Made by a program: the position numbers and the translations under genes. A model generated the notes under the pieces. That model did not search any database, was not told the origin of the DNA, and was given only the letters and a program-made list of their open reading frames with translations. DNA of 64,000 nt from Acidobacteriota bacterium (GTDB lineage: Bacteria > Acidobacteriota > Terriglobia > Bryobacterales > Bryobacteraceae), in NCBI GenBank assembly GCA_017307505.1, contig JAFKEE010000023.1, forward strand, positions 237,215-301,214, read 5' to 3'. Shown one piece after another: positions 25,500 through 33,430 of the stretch (its first letter is position 1; each line of letters starts with the position of its first letter).

Positions 25500-25769
25500 T
25501 CAGCCCTTCTGCTTGTTCCGGATCTCCTCCAGCACTGAAGCCACCAGCTCTTTCGCCTGCAGAATCCCTGTGGAAATCATCTGCACGTCCATCTTGGGCT
25601 TACCCGGCTGCCGGGCGCTCTGGCAGTAAACGCCATGCTGCCCCACCAGCACCAGCGCGTCGGTGAGCACGTCCAGCGTTACCGCCAGGCGGCCCGCCTC
25701 CACGCCCATTTGGAACTCGAGCGATTCCAGCTCGTTCTTTCGATCACGGAAGACAGATGGATGTGACAT
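25500..25769 (-). CDS. Small protein of unknown function
   Basis: This is an 89-residue soluble protein when started at the ATG at 25769 (MSHPSVFRDRKNELE); the frame is open further upstream but overlaps the divergent gene. Most of it should be helical (ESLEFQMGVEAGRLAVTLDVLTD at about 15-37 and a C-terminal helix ELVASVLEEIRNK). A middle segment carries a single cysteine. No family is recognised. It sits convergent with the patatin gene, 3 bp from its stop, and head-to-head with the CBM9-like gene. Confidence 0.6.
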   Translation of the reverse strand: MSHPSVFRDRKNELESLEFQMGVEAGRLAVTLDVLTDALVLVGQHGVYCQSARQPGKPKMDVQMISTGILQAKELVASVLEEIRNKQKG

Positions 25770-25791
25770 GGGTCGTATGATGGTGGAGGTG

Positions 25792-26484
25792 ATGAAACTC
25801 TCGTTGCTCGCTACCCTTTTGATGTTCTCCGCCGTGGCGCAGACTCCGCAAGTCTCACTCAGCAAGCGGCTGAAGTCCGACACCGCGCTCAACGTCGATC
25901 CCAACTCGTCTCTCTGGAAATCCGCGCCGGCCGTCTTCGGCGAAAATAACGCCAAAGGCCAGCCCACACCCGGCCATCGCACGGAGTTCCGCTCGCGCTG
26001 GACGGATAAGAACCTCTACTTCCTCTTCATCTGCCCCTACCAGGAGCTCTACCTGATCCAGCCCCCGGTGACGGACAAGGAGACGAACAAGCTGTGGGAG
26101 CACGACGCCGCCGAAATCTTCATCGGCGCCGACTTCGAAAAGATCTGGCAGTATCGCGAGTATCAGGTGTCCCCACAGGCCGAGTGGGTCGATCTCGACA
26201 TCGATCGTAAACAGCCGAAGCCCGAAGGCGGCTGGCGCTGGAACTCCGGCTTCACCGTCGCCGCCCGCATCGACAAGGAAAAGAAGATCTGGTACGGCGC
26301 CATGAAGATCCCCATCGCCTCCATCACCGATAAGGCCGTCAAGCCTGGGTTCGACTTCCGTGTGAACTACTACCGCTTCCAGGGTCCGCCGCCCAACCGC
26401 GCCAATATCGCCTGGCAGCCCACCGGCCCCACCGGCAATCACCACATTCCGGAAGCCTTCGGCCTGCTGCGCCTGGAGAAATAG
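25792..26484 (+). CDS. Secreted CBM9-like carbohydrate-binding protein
   Basis: This 230-residue protein begins with a signal peptide (MKLSLLATLLMFSAVAQ). The mature part is a single carbohydrate-binding family 9-like beta-sandwich: an N-terminal 'L-W-K-S-A-P' strand, W-T-D-K-N-L-Y-F-L-F, and the metal/ligand segment HDAAEIFIGAD. The C-terminal part includes FRVNYYRFQG and W-Q-P-T. In Bacteroidetes and Acidobacteria such domains occur alone as periplasmic sugar-binding proteins. It precedes the phosphohexomutase pair by 4 bp, so the three may be one operon, linking sugar capture to sugar-phosphate metabolism; that link is inference. Confidence 0.85.
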   Translation: MKLSLLATLLMFSAVAQTPQVSLSKRLKSDTALNVDPNSSLWKSAPAVFGENNAKGQPTPGHRTEFRSRWTDKNLYFLFICPYQELYLIQPPVTDKETNKLWEHDAAEIFIGADFEKIWQYREYQVSPQAEWVDLDIDRKQPKPEGGWRWNSGFTVAARIDKEKKIWYGAMKIPIASITDKAVKPGFDFRVNYYRFQGPPPNRANIAWQPTGPTGNHHIPEAFGLLRLEK

Positions 26485-26488
26485 CGGG

Positions 26489-27859
26489 ATGGCCCAGGAA
26501 CGCAGTCTGCGCATCTCTCAGGTGGGCCTGCGCGGTATCGTCGGCAACGGGCTCACCGCCGCCCATGTGCTCGATTTCGCCTCCGCCTTCAGCACCTTCC
26601 TCGAGCCCGGCGGTAAGATCGTCGTCGGCCGCGACCCGCGCACGTCCAGCATCATGATGCGCGAAGGCGTCATTGCCGGCCTCCTCGCCGGCGGCCACGA
26701 TGTCATCGACCTTGGCATCGTCTCCACCCCTGTCATCCAGCACTCCATCCGCCGCCTCGACGCCTGCGGCGGAATCAGCATCGGCGCCAGCCACAACGCC
26801 GCCGAGTGGAATGCCCTCAAGTTCTTCGGACCCCGCGGCACCTACCTCTCCACCGGCGAGGCCGGCGAACTGCTCGACATCTACCATTTGAAGAAGTTCG
26901 AGATGGCGGAGTGGCGCGGCATCGGCCATCTTCACTCCGACCCCGACGCCACGGAACGGTACCTCGACGAACTCGCCCAGGTCTTCGATATCCCCAAGCT
27001 CGCTCGCTACCGGGTCCTGGTCGATTGCACCAACGGCACTTCCGCCCCAATCCTCAGCCGGATGAACGAGCGCTTCGGCACCCGCTTCATCCTCATCAAT
27101 GAACCCCTGGAAGGCCGCGACTTCGCGCACGAGCCCTCCACCACCCGCAAAATGGTGGCCCTGCAGCTCGCCCCGCTGATGCAGCACGTCGGCGCCGACG
27201 CCGGCTTCCTCTTCGACATCGACAGCGATCGCGTTGCCTTCGCCACCGAACGCGGCCAAGCCATCAGCGAGGAGATGGTCCTCGTTCTTTTGGCCGACGA
27301 CTTCCTGGAACGCGGCCCCGGCAAACTCGTCATCACCAACGTCTCGACCACCGCCTTGCTCGAAGAGATCGCCGCCCGCCACGGCGGGCAGATCGTCCGC
27401 GTACCCGTCGGCCGTCAGTCCGCCATCGACGCCCTCGCCAGCTACCGGCCGGAGCAGGTCGCCGTGGCCGGCGAAGGCACCGGCGCCGTCATGATGCCCC
27501 AGTTCCGCTTCGTCTACGACGGCATCGCCTCCATGTTGGGCATCCTCTCGATGATGGACCGTCGCAACCAGTCCCTCGCCTCCATCCTCGACGGCTACAC
27601 CACCTACTCGATCCTCAAGGGAAAGATCCCGCTCGAGACCCACCGCATCCCCGAAATGCTGATGGAGATCGAGGAACGCTTCCCCGACGGCGTACGCAAC
27701 ACGGTCGACGGCCTCCGCATCGACTGGCCGGAACGCTGGGTCCACGTGCGCGTTTCGCAGACGGAACCGCTGGTCCGCGTCATCTGCGAACAGCGCGGCG
27801 GCCCGCCCCGGGCCTTGTTCGATCAGGTCATGGATCTTGTCAGGAGCTACGGCGTATGA
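26489..27859 (+). CDS. Phosphohexomutase (GlmM/PMM-PGM family), divergent active-site loops
   Basis: This 456-residue alpha-D-phosphohexomutase interconverts hexose 1- and 6-phosphates in the family. The phosphoserine loop reads G-A-S-H-N-A (Ser101) instead of the usual T-A-S-H-N-P. The metal loop is D-I-D-S-D-R (about 243-248) instead of D-P-D-G-D-R, so the three Asp ligands are kept. The sugar loop is G-E-G-T-G and the phosphate loop R-V-S-Q-T-E-P instead of R-x-S-N-T-E-P. Length and the four domains are normal. Its stop overlaps the start of a canonical paralogue (ATGA), so both are made together. It could be active on another sugar or partner the second enzyme. Confidence 0.88.
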   Translation: MAQERSLRISQVGLRGIVGNGLTAAHVLDFASAFSTFLEPGGKIVVGRDPRTSSIMMREGVIAGLLAGGHDVIDLGIVSTPVIQHSIRRLDACGGISIGASHNAAEWNALKFFGPRGTYLSTGEAGELLDIYHLKKFEMAEWRGIGHLHSDPDATERYLDELAQVFDIPKLARYRVLVDCTNGTSAPILSRMNERFGTRFILINEPLEGRDFAHEPSTTRKMVALQLAPLMQHVGADAGFLFDIDSDRVAFATERGQAISEEMVLVLLADDFLERGPGKLVITNVSTTALLEEIAARHGGQIVRVPVGRQSAIDALASYRPEQVAVAGEGTGAVMMPQFRFVYDGIASMLGILSMMDRRNQSLASILDGYTTYSILKGKIPLETHRIPEMLMEIEERFPDGVRNTVDGLRIDWPERWVHVRVSQTEPLVRVICEQRGGPPRALFDQVMDLVRSYGV

Positions 27860-29208
27860 GCCGCGTTCATCAACTCAAGATCAGCGTCTCCGGTATCCGG
27901 GGCGTGATCGGCGACTTTCTTACCCCCAATCTCGCCTGCGCCTTCGCCCAGGCCTTCGGCACCTACGTGGGGCCCGGACCCGTCGTGGTCGGGCGCGATA
28001 CCCGCTCCAGCGGCGAAATGCTGGAGCACGCCGTCACCTGCGGCCTCCTCGCCGCCGGTTGCGAAGTCGTCAAGGTGGGCATCGCCCCGACACCCACCAT
28101 CCAGGTGTATGTCTCCGAGATCCGCGCCCGCGGTGGCATCGCCATCACCGCCTCCCACAACCCGCCCGAATACAACGCGCTGAAGCTCTTCAACCGGGAA
28201 GGTCTCTTTTTCAATCACTACGAACGCACGGAACTGCTCGACCTCTACCACCAGAGCGAGTTCCGCCAGGCCACCAACAACGAGATCCGCCGCGTCGTCA
28301 CCGACTTCGACTCGCCGCCGCAGCGCCACTTCAAACGCGTTCTCGCCCACGTCGATGCGGACCGCATCCGCAAACGCAAGTTCCGTGTCGCCCTCGACGG
28401 CGTGAACGGCGCGGGCTCGCTGATGAGCACCCACTTCCTCTCTGAGGTCCTGGGCTGCGAACTCCATGCGATCTCAGTGGACCCCACCCAGCCCTTCCCG
28501 CGCGAAGCCGAGCCAAGACCCGAGGTCCTCGACGATCTGCGCACGTTGATCCGGGAAACAAAGGCCGAAGCCGCCTTCGCTCAGGATCCCGATGGCGACC
28601 GCCTCGCCGTCGGCGACGAGACCGGCCACATCCTCGACAACGACGATGTCCTCGCCCTTGCGGTGGACTGCGCCCTGCACCGCCGCAAAGGCCCCGTCGT
28701 CGTCAACCTCACAACTTCCTCCGTCATCGACGACGTCGCCGCCCGTCATGGCTGCCCGGTCTTCCGCGCGCCTGTCGGCGAAGCCAATGTCGTGGAGCGC
28801 ATGCGACTGGCCGGTGCGGTCATCGGCGGGGAAGGCTCCAATGGCGGCATCATCTTCCCGGCCGTCCAATACTGCCGCGACAGCTACATGGGCATGGCCT
28901 TCCTGCTCGACCGCATGGCTGAAACCGGCCAGACGATGAGCGAACTCGCCGCCAGCCTGCCGCGCTACTACCGGCGCATGGGCAAAATGGCGTACGAACA
29001 CGGCCGCCTCGGCTCCATGATGCAGGCCCTGGAAAGCTTATTTCCCGGCGCGCGCATCGATCGCAATGATGGCCTGAAGCTGATGTTCTCGGATGGCTGG
29101 ATTCACGTGCGATCCTCCAACACCGAACCCATCCTGCGCCTCGCCGCGGAAGCCCGCTCAGAGGAACGGCTGGAGGAACTCTACTCCCGCGCGCTCAGCG
29201 TGTCGTAA
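27856..29208 (+). CDS. glmM: Phosphoglucosamine mutase / phosphohexomutase, canonical
   Basis: This 450-residue enzyme has intact family motifs: T-A-S-H-N-P with phospho-Ser100, D-P-D-G-D-R metal loop, G-E-G-S-N-G-G sugar loop and R-S-S-N-T-E-P phosphate loop. GlmM converts glucosamine-6-phosphate to glucosamine-1-phosphate for peptidoglycan and LPS. PMM/PGM enzymes share these motifs, so the symbol is tentative. The start codon lies within the stop of the divergent paralogue, an arrangement that suggests a heteromeric complex or paired substrate ranges. Confidence 0.85.
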   Translation: MSRVHQLKISVSGIRGVIGDFLTPNLACAFAQAFGTYVGPGPVVVGRDTRSSGEMLEHAVTCGLLAAGCEVVKVGIAPTPTIQVYVSEIRARGGIAITASHNPPEYNALKLFNREGLFFNHYERTELLDLYHQSEFRQATNNEIRRVVTDFDSPPQRHFKRVLAHVDADRIRKRKFRVALDGVNGAGSLMSTHFLSEVLGCELHAISVDPTQPFPREAEPRPEVLDDLRTLIRETKAEAAFAQDPDGDRLAVGDETGHILDNDDVLALAVDCALHRRKGPVVVNLTTSSVIDDVAARHGCPVFRAPVGEANVVERMRLAGAVIGGEGSNGGIIFPAVQYCRDSYMGMAFLLDRMAETGQTMSELAASLPRYYRRMGKMAYEHGRLGSMMQALESLFPGARIDRNDGLKLMFSDGWIHVRSSNTEPILRLAAEARSEERLEELYSRALSVS

Positions 29209-29219
29209 GGAATCGGAGG

Positions 29220-29238
29220 GCGGCCCCTCGCGGGCCGC
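29220..29238. terminator. Hairpin between convergent genes
   Basis: GCGGCCC (29220-29226) pairs with GGGCCGC (29232-29238) over a 5-nt loop, a 7-bp GC stem just after the mutase stop. There is no U-tract, so it could act as a terminator only with help; it may also just protect 3' ends. Confidence 0.45.
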
Positions 29239-29550
29239 TCAATCCTGAGAGGTGGACTTCTCGGCTTCGTCCTGCAGGAAGATCGTCGTCTCGTGCTCTT
29301 TCGCCTTGCGCGTATGCTCACGCACAGCGCGCTCACGAGCCTCGGAACTGTTCTCCAGCTGATCGATGATGATCTTCTTCTTCTCGATCTCCTGCCGCAT
29401 CGCTTCGTTCTCCTGCTTCATGCGCTCAATCTGCTGGCGCTTTTCCAACATGGCCGGAATGCCGTTCGGCCCGCGCAGCACCAGGAAGACATAGAAGCAG
29501 GTGACGGCGGCGGCGGCAACAAACCCGAGTTGGCGCAGGAGGGTGTTCAT
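29239..29550 (-). CDS. FtsB/DivIC-like septum formation initiator protein
   Basis: This 103-residue bitopic membrane protein has one N-terminal transmembrane helix (about 8-26, FVAAAAVTCFYVFLVL), then a coiled coil (about 35-75, QQIERMKQENEAMRQEIEKKK). The size and layout match FtsB/DivIC, which links FtsQ and FtsL in the divisome. The R-G-x-x-G-I-P-A-M-L turn after the membrane helix is typical. A short charged tail follows. It is monocistronic, divergent from cutA. Confidence 0.8.
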   Translation of the reverse strand: MNTLLRQLGFVAAAAVTCFYVFLVLRGPNGIPAMLEKRQQIERMKQENEAMRQEIEKKKIIIDQLENSSEARERAVREHTRKAKEHETTIFLQDEAEKSTSQD

Positions 29551-29576
29551 CGATCAGGGCGAATGCCTATCTTTGT

Positions 29577-29582
29577 TTATAA
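29577..29582 (+). promoter_or_regulatory. -10-like box (TATAAT) before cutA
   Basis: TATAAT lies 48 nt before the cutA ATG, placing a start site near 29589 and a leader of about 40 nt. No convincing -35 box is visible. Confidence 0.35.
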
Positions 29583-29630
29583 TCCGTTTGGTATCGCAAG
29601 TCCACACTTCACACGGCACTGACTGACAAA

Positions 29631-29966
29631 ATGACTAACAAAATCGTTGTACAGACGACTTGTGGATCCGAAGCTGATGCTCGACGCATCGCTCGGCACC
29701 TCGTGGAACTGCGGCTCGCGGCCTGCGTGGCCATCACTCCGGGTCTCATCAGCACCTATCACTGGAAGGGCGCCATCGAAGAAGATCAGGAATGTCTCCT
29801 CACCATGAAGACCCGCCGCGACCTCTTCGCCCCGCTCGCCGCCGAAGTGCGCAAGCTCCATTCTTATGAGGTGCCCGAACTCATCGCCCTGCCCATCGTC
29901 GATGGCGCGGAGTCTTACCTCGATTGGATGGACGCGGAACTCCAACCACCTATCGAATTGCCATAA
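29631..29966 (+). CDS. cutA: Divalent-cation tolerance protein CutA
   Basis: This 111-residue ferredoxin-like-fold protein is of normal CutA1 length. Signature segments are LAACVAITPGLISTYHWKG, the middle E-E-D-Q-E-C-L-L-T-M-K-T strand, and the C-terminal HSYEVPELIALPI, YLDWM. The family forms very stable trimers and was linked to copper and divalent metal tolerance, but its biochemical role is still debated. It lies alone between the FtsB-like and MFS genes. The start has no clear ribosome site. Confidence 0.95.
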   Translation: MTNKIVVQTTCGSEADARRIARHLVELRLAACVAITPGLISTYHWKGAIEEDQECLLTMKTRRDLFAPLAAEVRKLHSYEVPELIALPIVDGAESYLDWMDAELQPPIELP

Positions 29967-30003
29967 CGTTGTTGCGACGGCCATGACTCCTGTGATTGGA
30001 TAG

Positions 30004-31308
30004 GTGCTCATGCTGAACCAGCAGGCCCCCTCACGCGCCCGCCACTGGGTTGTGGTCTTCGCGGTCACCTTGGCCGTCCTGTCCTATATCGATCGCGTCG
30101 CCATCTCCAAGGCGACCCCCTACATCATGGACGACCTGGGGCTGACCAAGACGCAGATGGGGCGCGTCTTCTCCGCCTTCGCTCTCAGCTACGCCCTGGC
30201 GGAAATCCCCAGCGGCTGGATGGGCGACAAACTCGGGCCCCGCAATGTCCTGATGCGCATCGTCATCTGGTGGTCGGTCTTCACTGCCTCCGTCACCATG
30301 ATGTGGAACGGAATCTCACTCGCCATCAACCAGTTCCTCTTCGGAGCCGGCGAGGCAGGCTGCTTCCCGAACCTCACCAAGACCTTCACCACCTGGCTGC
30401 CCTCGAATGAACGGGTCCGCGCCCAGGGCATCATGTGGATGTCGGCCCGCTGGGGCGGCGCGTTCACGCCCATTCTGTGCGCGCTCATCTTCACCATGCT
30501 CCCCTGGCGCGCCGCGTTCCTGATCTTCGCCTGCCTCGGCGTCATCTGGGCCGTCTTCTTCTTCCGCTGGTTCCGTGACGATCCCAAGGATCACCCCTCC
30601 GTCAACGCCGCCGAACTCGCCCTGCTCTCCGAAAACCGCGGACTCACCGGCAGCCATGGGGATGTACCGTGGCGCAAGCTCCTCTCCAACCGTTCCGTCT
30701 GGCTGCTCTGGATCCAATACTTCCTCATCACCTACCCCTGGTATTTCTACATCACCTGGCTCTCCACCTATATCCGCGAATACTACGGCGTGAAAGACGA
30801 GATGCTCAGCGCGCGTTATGCCATCTGCCCCCTGCTCTTCGGCGGTATCGGCTGCATCCTCAGCGGTCTCATGCTGCCCCGCGTGGCGAAGCTTCTGGGC
30901 AGCACCACCAGAGCCCGCCGCGTCATGGCCAGTTCCGGCTTCCTCGGCGCCAGCGCCTTCCTGCTCGTCTGCATCCAGCAGAAGGATCCGCTCTACGGCA
31001 TGCTCGCCATGGGCATGGCCAGCTTCTGCAACGACCTCGTCATGCCCTGCGCCTGGGGCTCCTGCATGGACATCGGCGGCAAATACGCCGGTACCCTCTC
31101 CGGCTCCATGAACATGATGGGCAATATGGCCGGCTTCGTCGCTCCGCAGGTCGGCGGCATCATCCTCGATGCCACCCGCACCACGGCCACTCCCCAGGGC
31201 GACTACAACATGTTCATCTACACCATGGCCGCGGCCTATTTCCTGGGCGCTTTCTGCTGGCCGTTCATCGACCCCACGAAACCTCTGGAACAGGCTGACG
31301 CACATTGA
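30004..31308 (+). CDS. MFS transporter (anion:cation symporter-like)
   Basis: This 434-residue inner-membrane transporter has 12 predicted helices. The N-terminal helix region RHWVVVFAVTLAVLSYIDRVAIS, the loop 2-3 motif GWMGDKLGPRNVLM and the central charged loop after helix 6 (RWFRDDPKDHPSVN) match the ACS/GudP-ExuT-like subfamily, which imports hexuronates, hexarates and other organic anions. The GTG at 30004 or the ATG at 30010 could start the protein. The D-D-P-x-x-H-P loop is common in this subfamily. Substrate is by analogy only. Confidence 0.88.
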   Translation: MLMLNQQAPSRARHWVVVFAVTLAVLSYIDRVAISKATPYIMDDLGLTKTQMGRVFSAFALSYALAEIPSGWMGDKLGPRNVLMRIVIWWSVFTASVTMMWNGISLAINQFLFGAGEAGCFPNLTKTFTTWLPSNERVRAQGIMWMSARWGGAFTPILCALIFTMLPWRAAFLIFACLGVIWAVFFFRWFRDDPKDHPSVNAAELALLSENRGLTGSHGDVPWRKLLSNRSVWLLWIQYFLITYPWYFYITWLSTYIREYYGVKDEMLSARYAICPLLFGGIGCILSGLMLPRVAKLLGSTTRARRVMASSGFLGASAFLLVCIQQKDPLYGMLAMGMASFCNDLVMPCAWGSCMDIGGKYAGTLSGSMNMMGNMAGFVAPQVGGIILDATRTTATPQGDYNMFIYTMAAAYFLGAFCWPFIDPTKPLEQADAH

Positions 31309-31340
31309 GAGAATTCCGTGGTAACCTCCACTAATCCGTC

Positions 31341-31682
31341 GTGGATCAGAAAATCACTGAATTCACTCGAGACGTCGAGAACTTAATCCGCAGCGCCGGC
31401 GAGGACACCACCGACGCCCTCTGCGCCCTCAACCGCACCGAACACTCCTTCGATGCCGCGGCCGCGAGCCTGCGCGACCGGTTGCTGCAGATCCCTCAAC
31501 CCCCGCCAAAACCGCCTGTCTTTGTCCCGCCCCCACCGCCTCCGCCCCAGGGCCGGCGCCTCACCCGCCGCGATCTCAGCCTCTGCTGGATGATCCTCAT
31601 GGCCGGCGCCATGGTCGCCTTCGCCGTTGGCTTCCTGATGGGTCAACCGCCCGGTCAGCGCTTCCGCTCGCGCAGTAAGTAG
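31341..31682 (+). CDS. Small tail-anchored-like membrane protein with proline-rich linker
   Basis: This 113-residue protein starts at GTG. Residues 1-50 form an amphipathic helical domain, then 51-70 is a proline tract (P-P-P-K-P-P and seven consecutive prolines). A basic patch (RRLTRRD) and one hydrophobic helix (about 82-100) follow, with a short basic tail. The topology suggests a helical domain held away from the membrane. No family is recognised. Its last 28 bp overlap the convergent YVTN-propeller gene. Confidence 0.62.
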   Translation: MDQKITEFTRDVENLIRSAGEDTTDALCALNRTEHSFDAAAASLRDRLLQIPQPPPKPPVFVPPPPPPPQGRRLTRRDLSLCWMILMAGAMVAFAVGFLMGQPPGQRFRSRSK

Positions 31683-32635
31683 GTCGGATCCGGCTTGGCC
31701 GGCGTCGCGATCTCTTTCACCTTCCCCAACCCCGGTAGCGAGAACTGCACCACCTTGTTCTCCGCCTGCGCCGACACATACAACGTCTGACCGTCGTCCG
31801 TCAGCCGCAGCCCTTCCGCCCTCTGCCCCACGGGCACCCGGTTCACTTCCAGTTGCGTATGCGCGTTGAGCACGGCTACTTCCCCGCTGCCGATCAGGCT
31901 CACGTAGATCCAGCGGCCATCCGGTGACGGCGCCAGCCGCGCCGGTTCCCCCGGCACGCCCAACTTGCGCTTCAGCTTGTTGGCCACCGCGTCCACCTGC
32001 ACCACCATGTTGTTCGTCCGCGTGGCCACAAACAGATTCTTCTCATCCGGAGTCAGGGCAAACCCCATCGGCACACCGCCCACCTCAATCTGCGTGGTCT
32101 GCCGCCGGTTCGCGATATCAATCACACTGACGGTCCCCGACCCCGCATCCGCCGTCCAGGCCTTGCGCTCATCCTTCGTCAACTGCACCATGTGGGGCAG
32201 CTTGCCGGTGAGCGGGATCGCCTTCACGATCTTCGCCTTTTTCGCATCCACCACCAGCAGCGACGCCGGAAAGTCCGTCGTCACGTAGAACAGGCCCGAC
32301 TTCCCGCGCTCGATCCCATGCGGCCTGTGATACTCGCCCAGGGCAATCTCGCCCGCCACCTTGCGAGCCGCCAGGTCGATAACCGTGATCGTATTGCCGC
32401 CCGGCTGTGTCTCGGTGTAGGTATCCGCCCCGTAGTTCGTCACATACGCGAACTTCTCATCCGCCGAGAGAGCGAACTCGTGCGGTTTCTTGCCCACCGC
32501 CACCTTCGCCTCCAGTTTGCCGCTCGCCGCGTCATAGAACCCGAAGGAATCGTCCAGCTTGTGCAGAACCAGCAATTGATCCGCGCCCGGCAGGCATCCC
32601 GAGGCCGCCAGAAGGGTCAGCACCAAACGCTTCAT
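31655..32635 (-). CDS. Secreted YVTN/YncE-type beta-propeller protein
   Basis: This 326-residue protein has a signal peptide (MKRLVLTLLAASGCLPGADQ; the A-S-G-C could also be a weak lipobox). It is followed by about seven 40-residue blades with the pattern 'F-A-Y-V-T-N', 'V-S-V-I-D', 'L-F-V-A-T', 'Y-V-S-L-I-G', 'L-Y-V-S-A'. Such propellers act as binding platforms in the periplasm or on the surface, and some bind DNA or metals. No catalytic residue set can be identified. It is monocistronic and divergent from efp. Confidence 0.85.
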   Translation of the reverse strand: MKRLVLTLLAASGCLPGADQLLVLHKLDDSFGFYDAASGKLEAKVAVGKKPHEFALSADEKFAYVTNYGADTYTETQPGGNTITVIDLAARKVAGEIALGEYHRPHGIERGKSGLFYVTTDFPASLLVVDAKKAKIVKAIPLTGKLPHMVQLTKDERKAWTADAGSGTVSVIDIANRRQTTQIEVGGVPMGFALTPDEKNLFVATRTNNMVVQVDAVANKLKRKLGVPGEPARLAPSPDGRWIYVSLIGSGEVAVLNAHTQLEVNRVPVGQRAEGLRLTDDGQTLYVSAQAENKVVQFSLPGLGKVKEIATPAKPDPTYLLRERKR

Positions 32636-32733
32636 TCCTCCATTCTCGCGGAACCGCCAACAACCTCGCTACGGCTCCCACCTCCGCCGTTCCTTCGCCC
32701 GGATGCCTGGCAGAGGGGCGAAAATCCCGCGGA

Positions 32734-32762
32734 TTGACTCCCCCAATCCGCCCCCATATCAT
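32734..32762 (+). promoter_or_regulatory. Sigma70-like promoter for efp
   Basis: TTGACT (32734-32739) and TATCAT (32757-32762) each match five of six consensus bases and are exactly 17 bp apart. Transcription would begin near 32769, giving a leader of about 58 nt before the efp ATG. AGGAG occurs about 13-14 nt before the ATG. Confidence 0.7.
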
Positions 32763-32826
32763 CTTTTCACCGCCGCTTTGCTAAACTGGTGGTTTCCGTA
32801 TCCAAATACAGGAGTCCGTTTTTCGC

Positions 32827-33390
32827 ATGATTCAGGCGACACAGTTGCGTCCGGGGATGGTCATCAAGTTCAACAACGAGCTGCATACCGTCTTCACCAT
32901 GAACCACCGCACGCCCGGTAACCTCCGTGGCTTTGTTCAGGTCAAAATGCGCAATCTCCGCAGTGGGACGATGTTCGAGCATCGCTTCTCTTCCGAAGAC
33001 CGCGTCGAGAAGGCGATTCTCGAGGAAGTGGAAATGGAGTACATGTACGACGACGGCGAGTACTACTATTTCATGAACACCGAGAACTACGAACAGACCC
33101 ACCTCACCAAGGACCACCTCGGCGGCGGTGTCGACTTCCTGATCCCGCAGCTCAAGGTCCACGTCGAATACTACGAAGGCAAGCCCATCAGCGTGGAACT
33201 GCCCCCGTCCGTGGACATGAAGGTCATCGAGACCGAACCCGGCATCAAGAGCGGCTCCGTTTCCAACGTCGGCAAGCCCGCCAAGATGGAAACCGGCCTC
33301 ATCGTCTCAGTCCCTCAGTTCGTCAACGAAGGCGACGTCATCCGCGTCAGCACTTCGGAAGGCGCTTACCAGGAACGCGTCACCAACTAG
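32827..33390 (+). CDS. efp: Elongation factor P
   Basis: This 187-residue protein has the KOW-like domain I, OB domain II and OB domain III typical of EF-P, and the normal length. EF-P binds between the P and E sites and relieves stalling at polyproline. The domain I tip, which reaches the P-site tRNA and is usually Lys (modified by EpmA/YmfI routes) or Arg (rhamnosylated by EarP), reads T-P-G-N-L-R here: Asn32 occupies the modified position and Arg34 follows two residues on. The modification status is unknown. It is monocistronic with a good promoter. Confidence 0.96.
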   Translation: MIQATQLRPGMVIKFNNELHTVFTMNHRTPGNLRGFVQVKMRNLRSGTMFEHRFSSEDRVEKAILEEVEMEYMYDDGEYYYFMNTENYEQTHLTKDHLGGGVDFLIPQLKVHVEYYEGKPISVELPPSVDMKVIETEPGIKSGSVSNVGKPAKMETGLIVSVPQFVNEGDVIRVSTSEGAYQERVTN

Positions 33391-33402
33391 TTTCAACAGG
33401 TT

Positions 33403-33430
33403 GTGAGGATGCCCGCCACGGCATCCTCAC
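33403..33430. terminator. Bidirectional terminator-like hairpin between efp and selA
   Basis: GTGAGGATGCC (33403-33413) and GGCATCCTCAC (33420-33430) form a perfect 11-bp stem with a 6-nt loop. It lies between the convergent stops of efp and selA and includes the selA stop codon. There is no strong U-tract on either side. Confidence 0.6.

Noticed and set aside
26339..27745. Long open frame opposite the first phosphohexomutase
   Set aside because: Antisense shadow of a gene with clear catalytic motifs.
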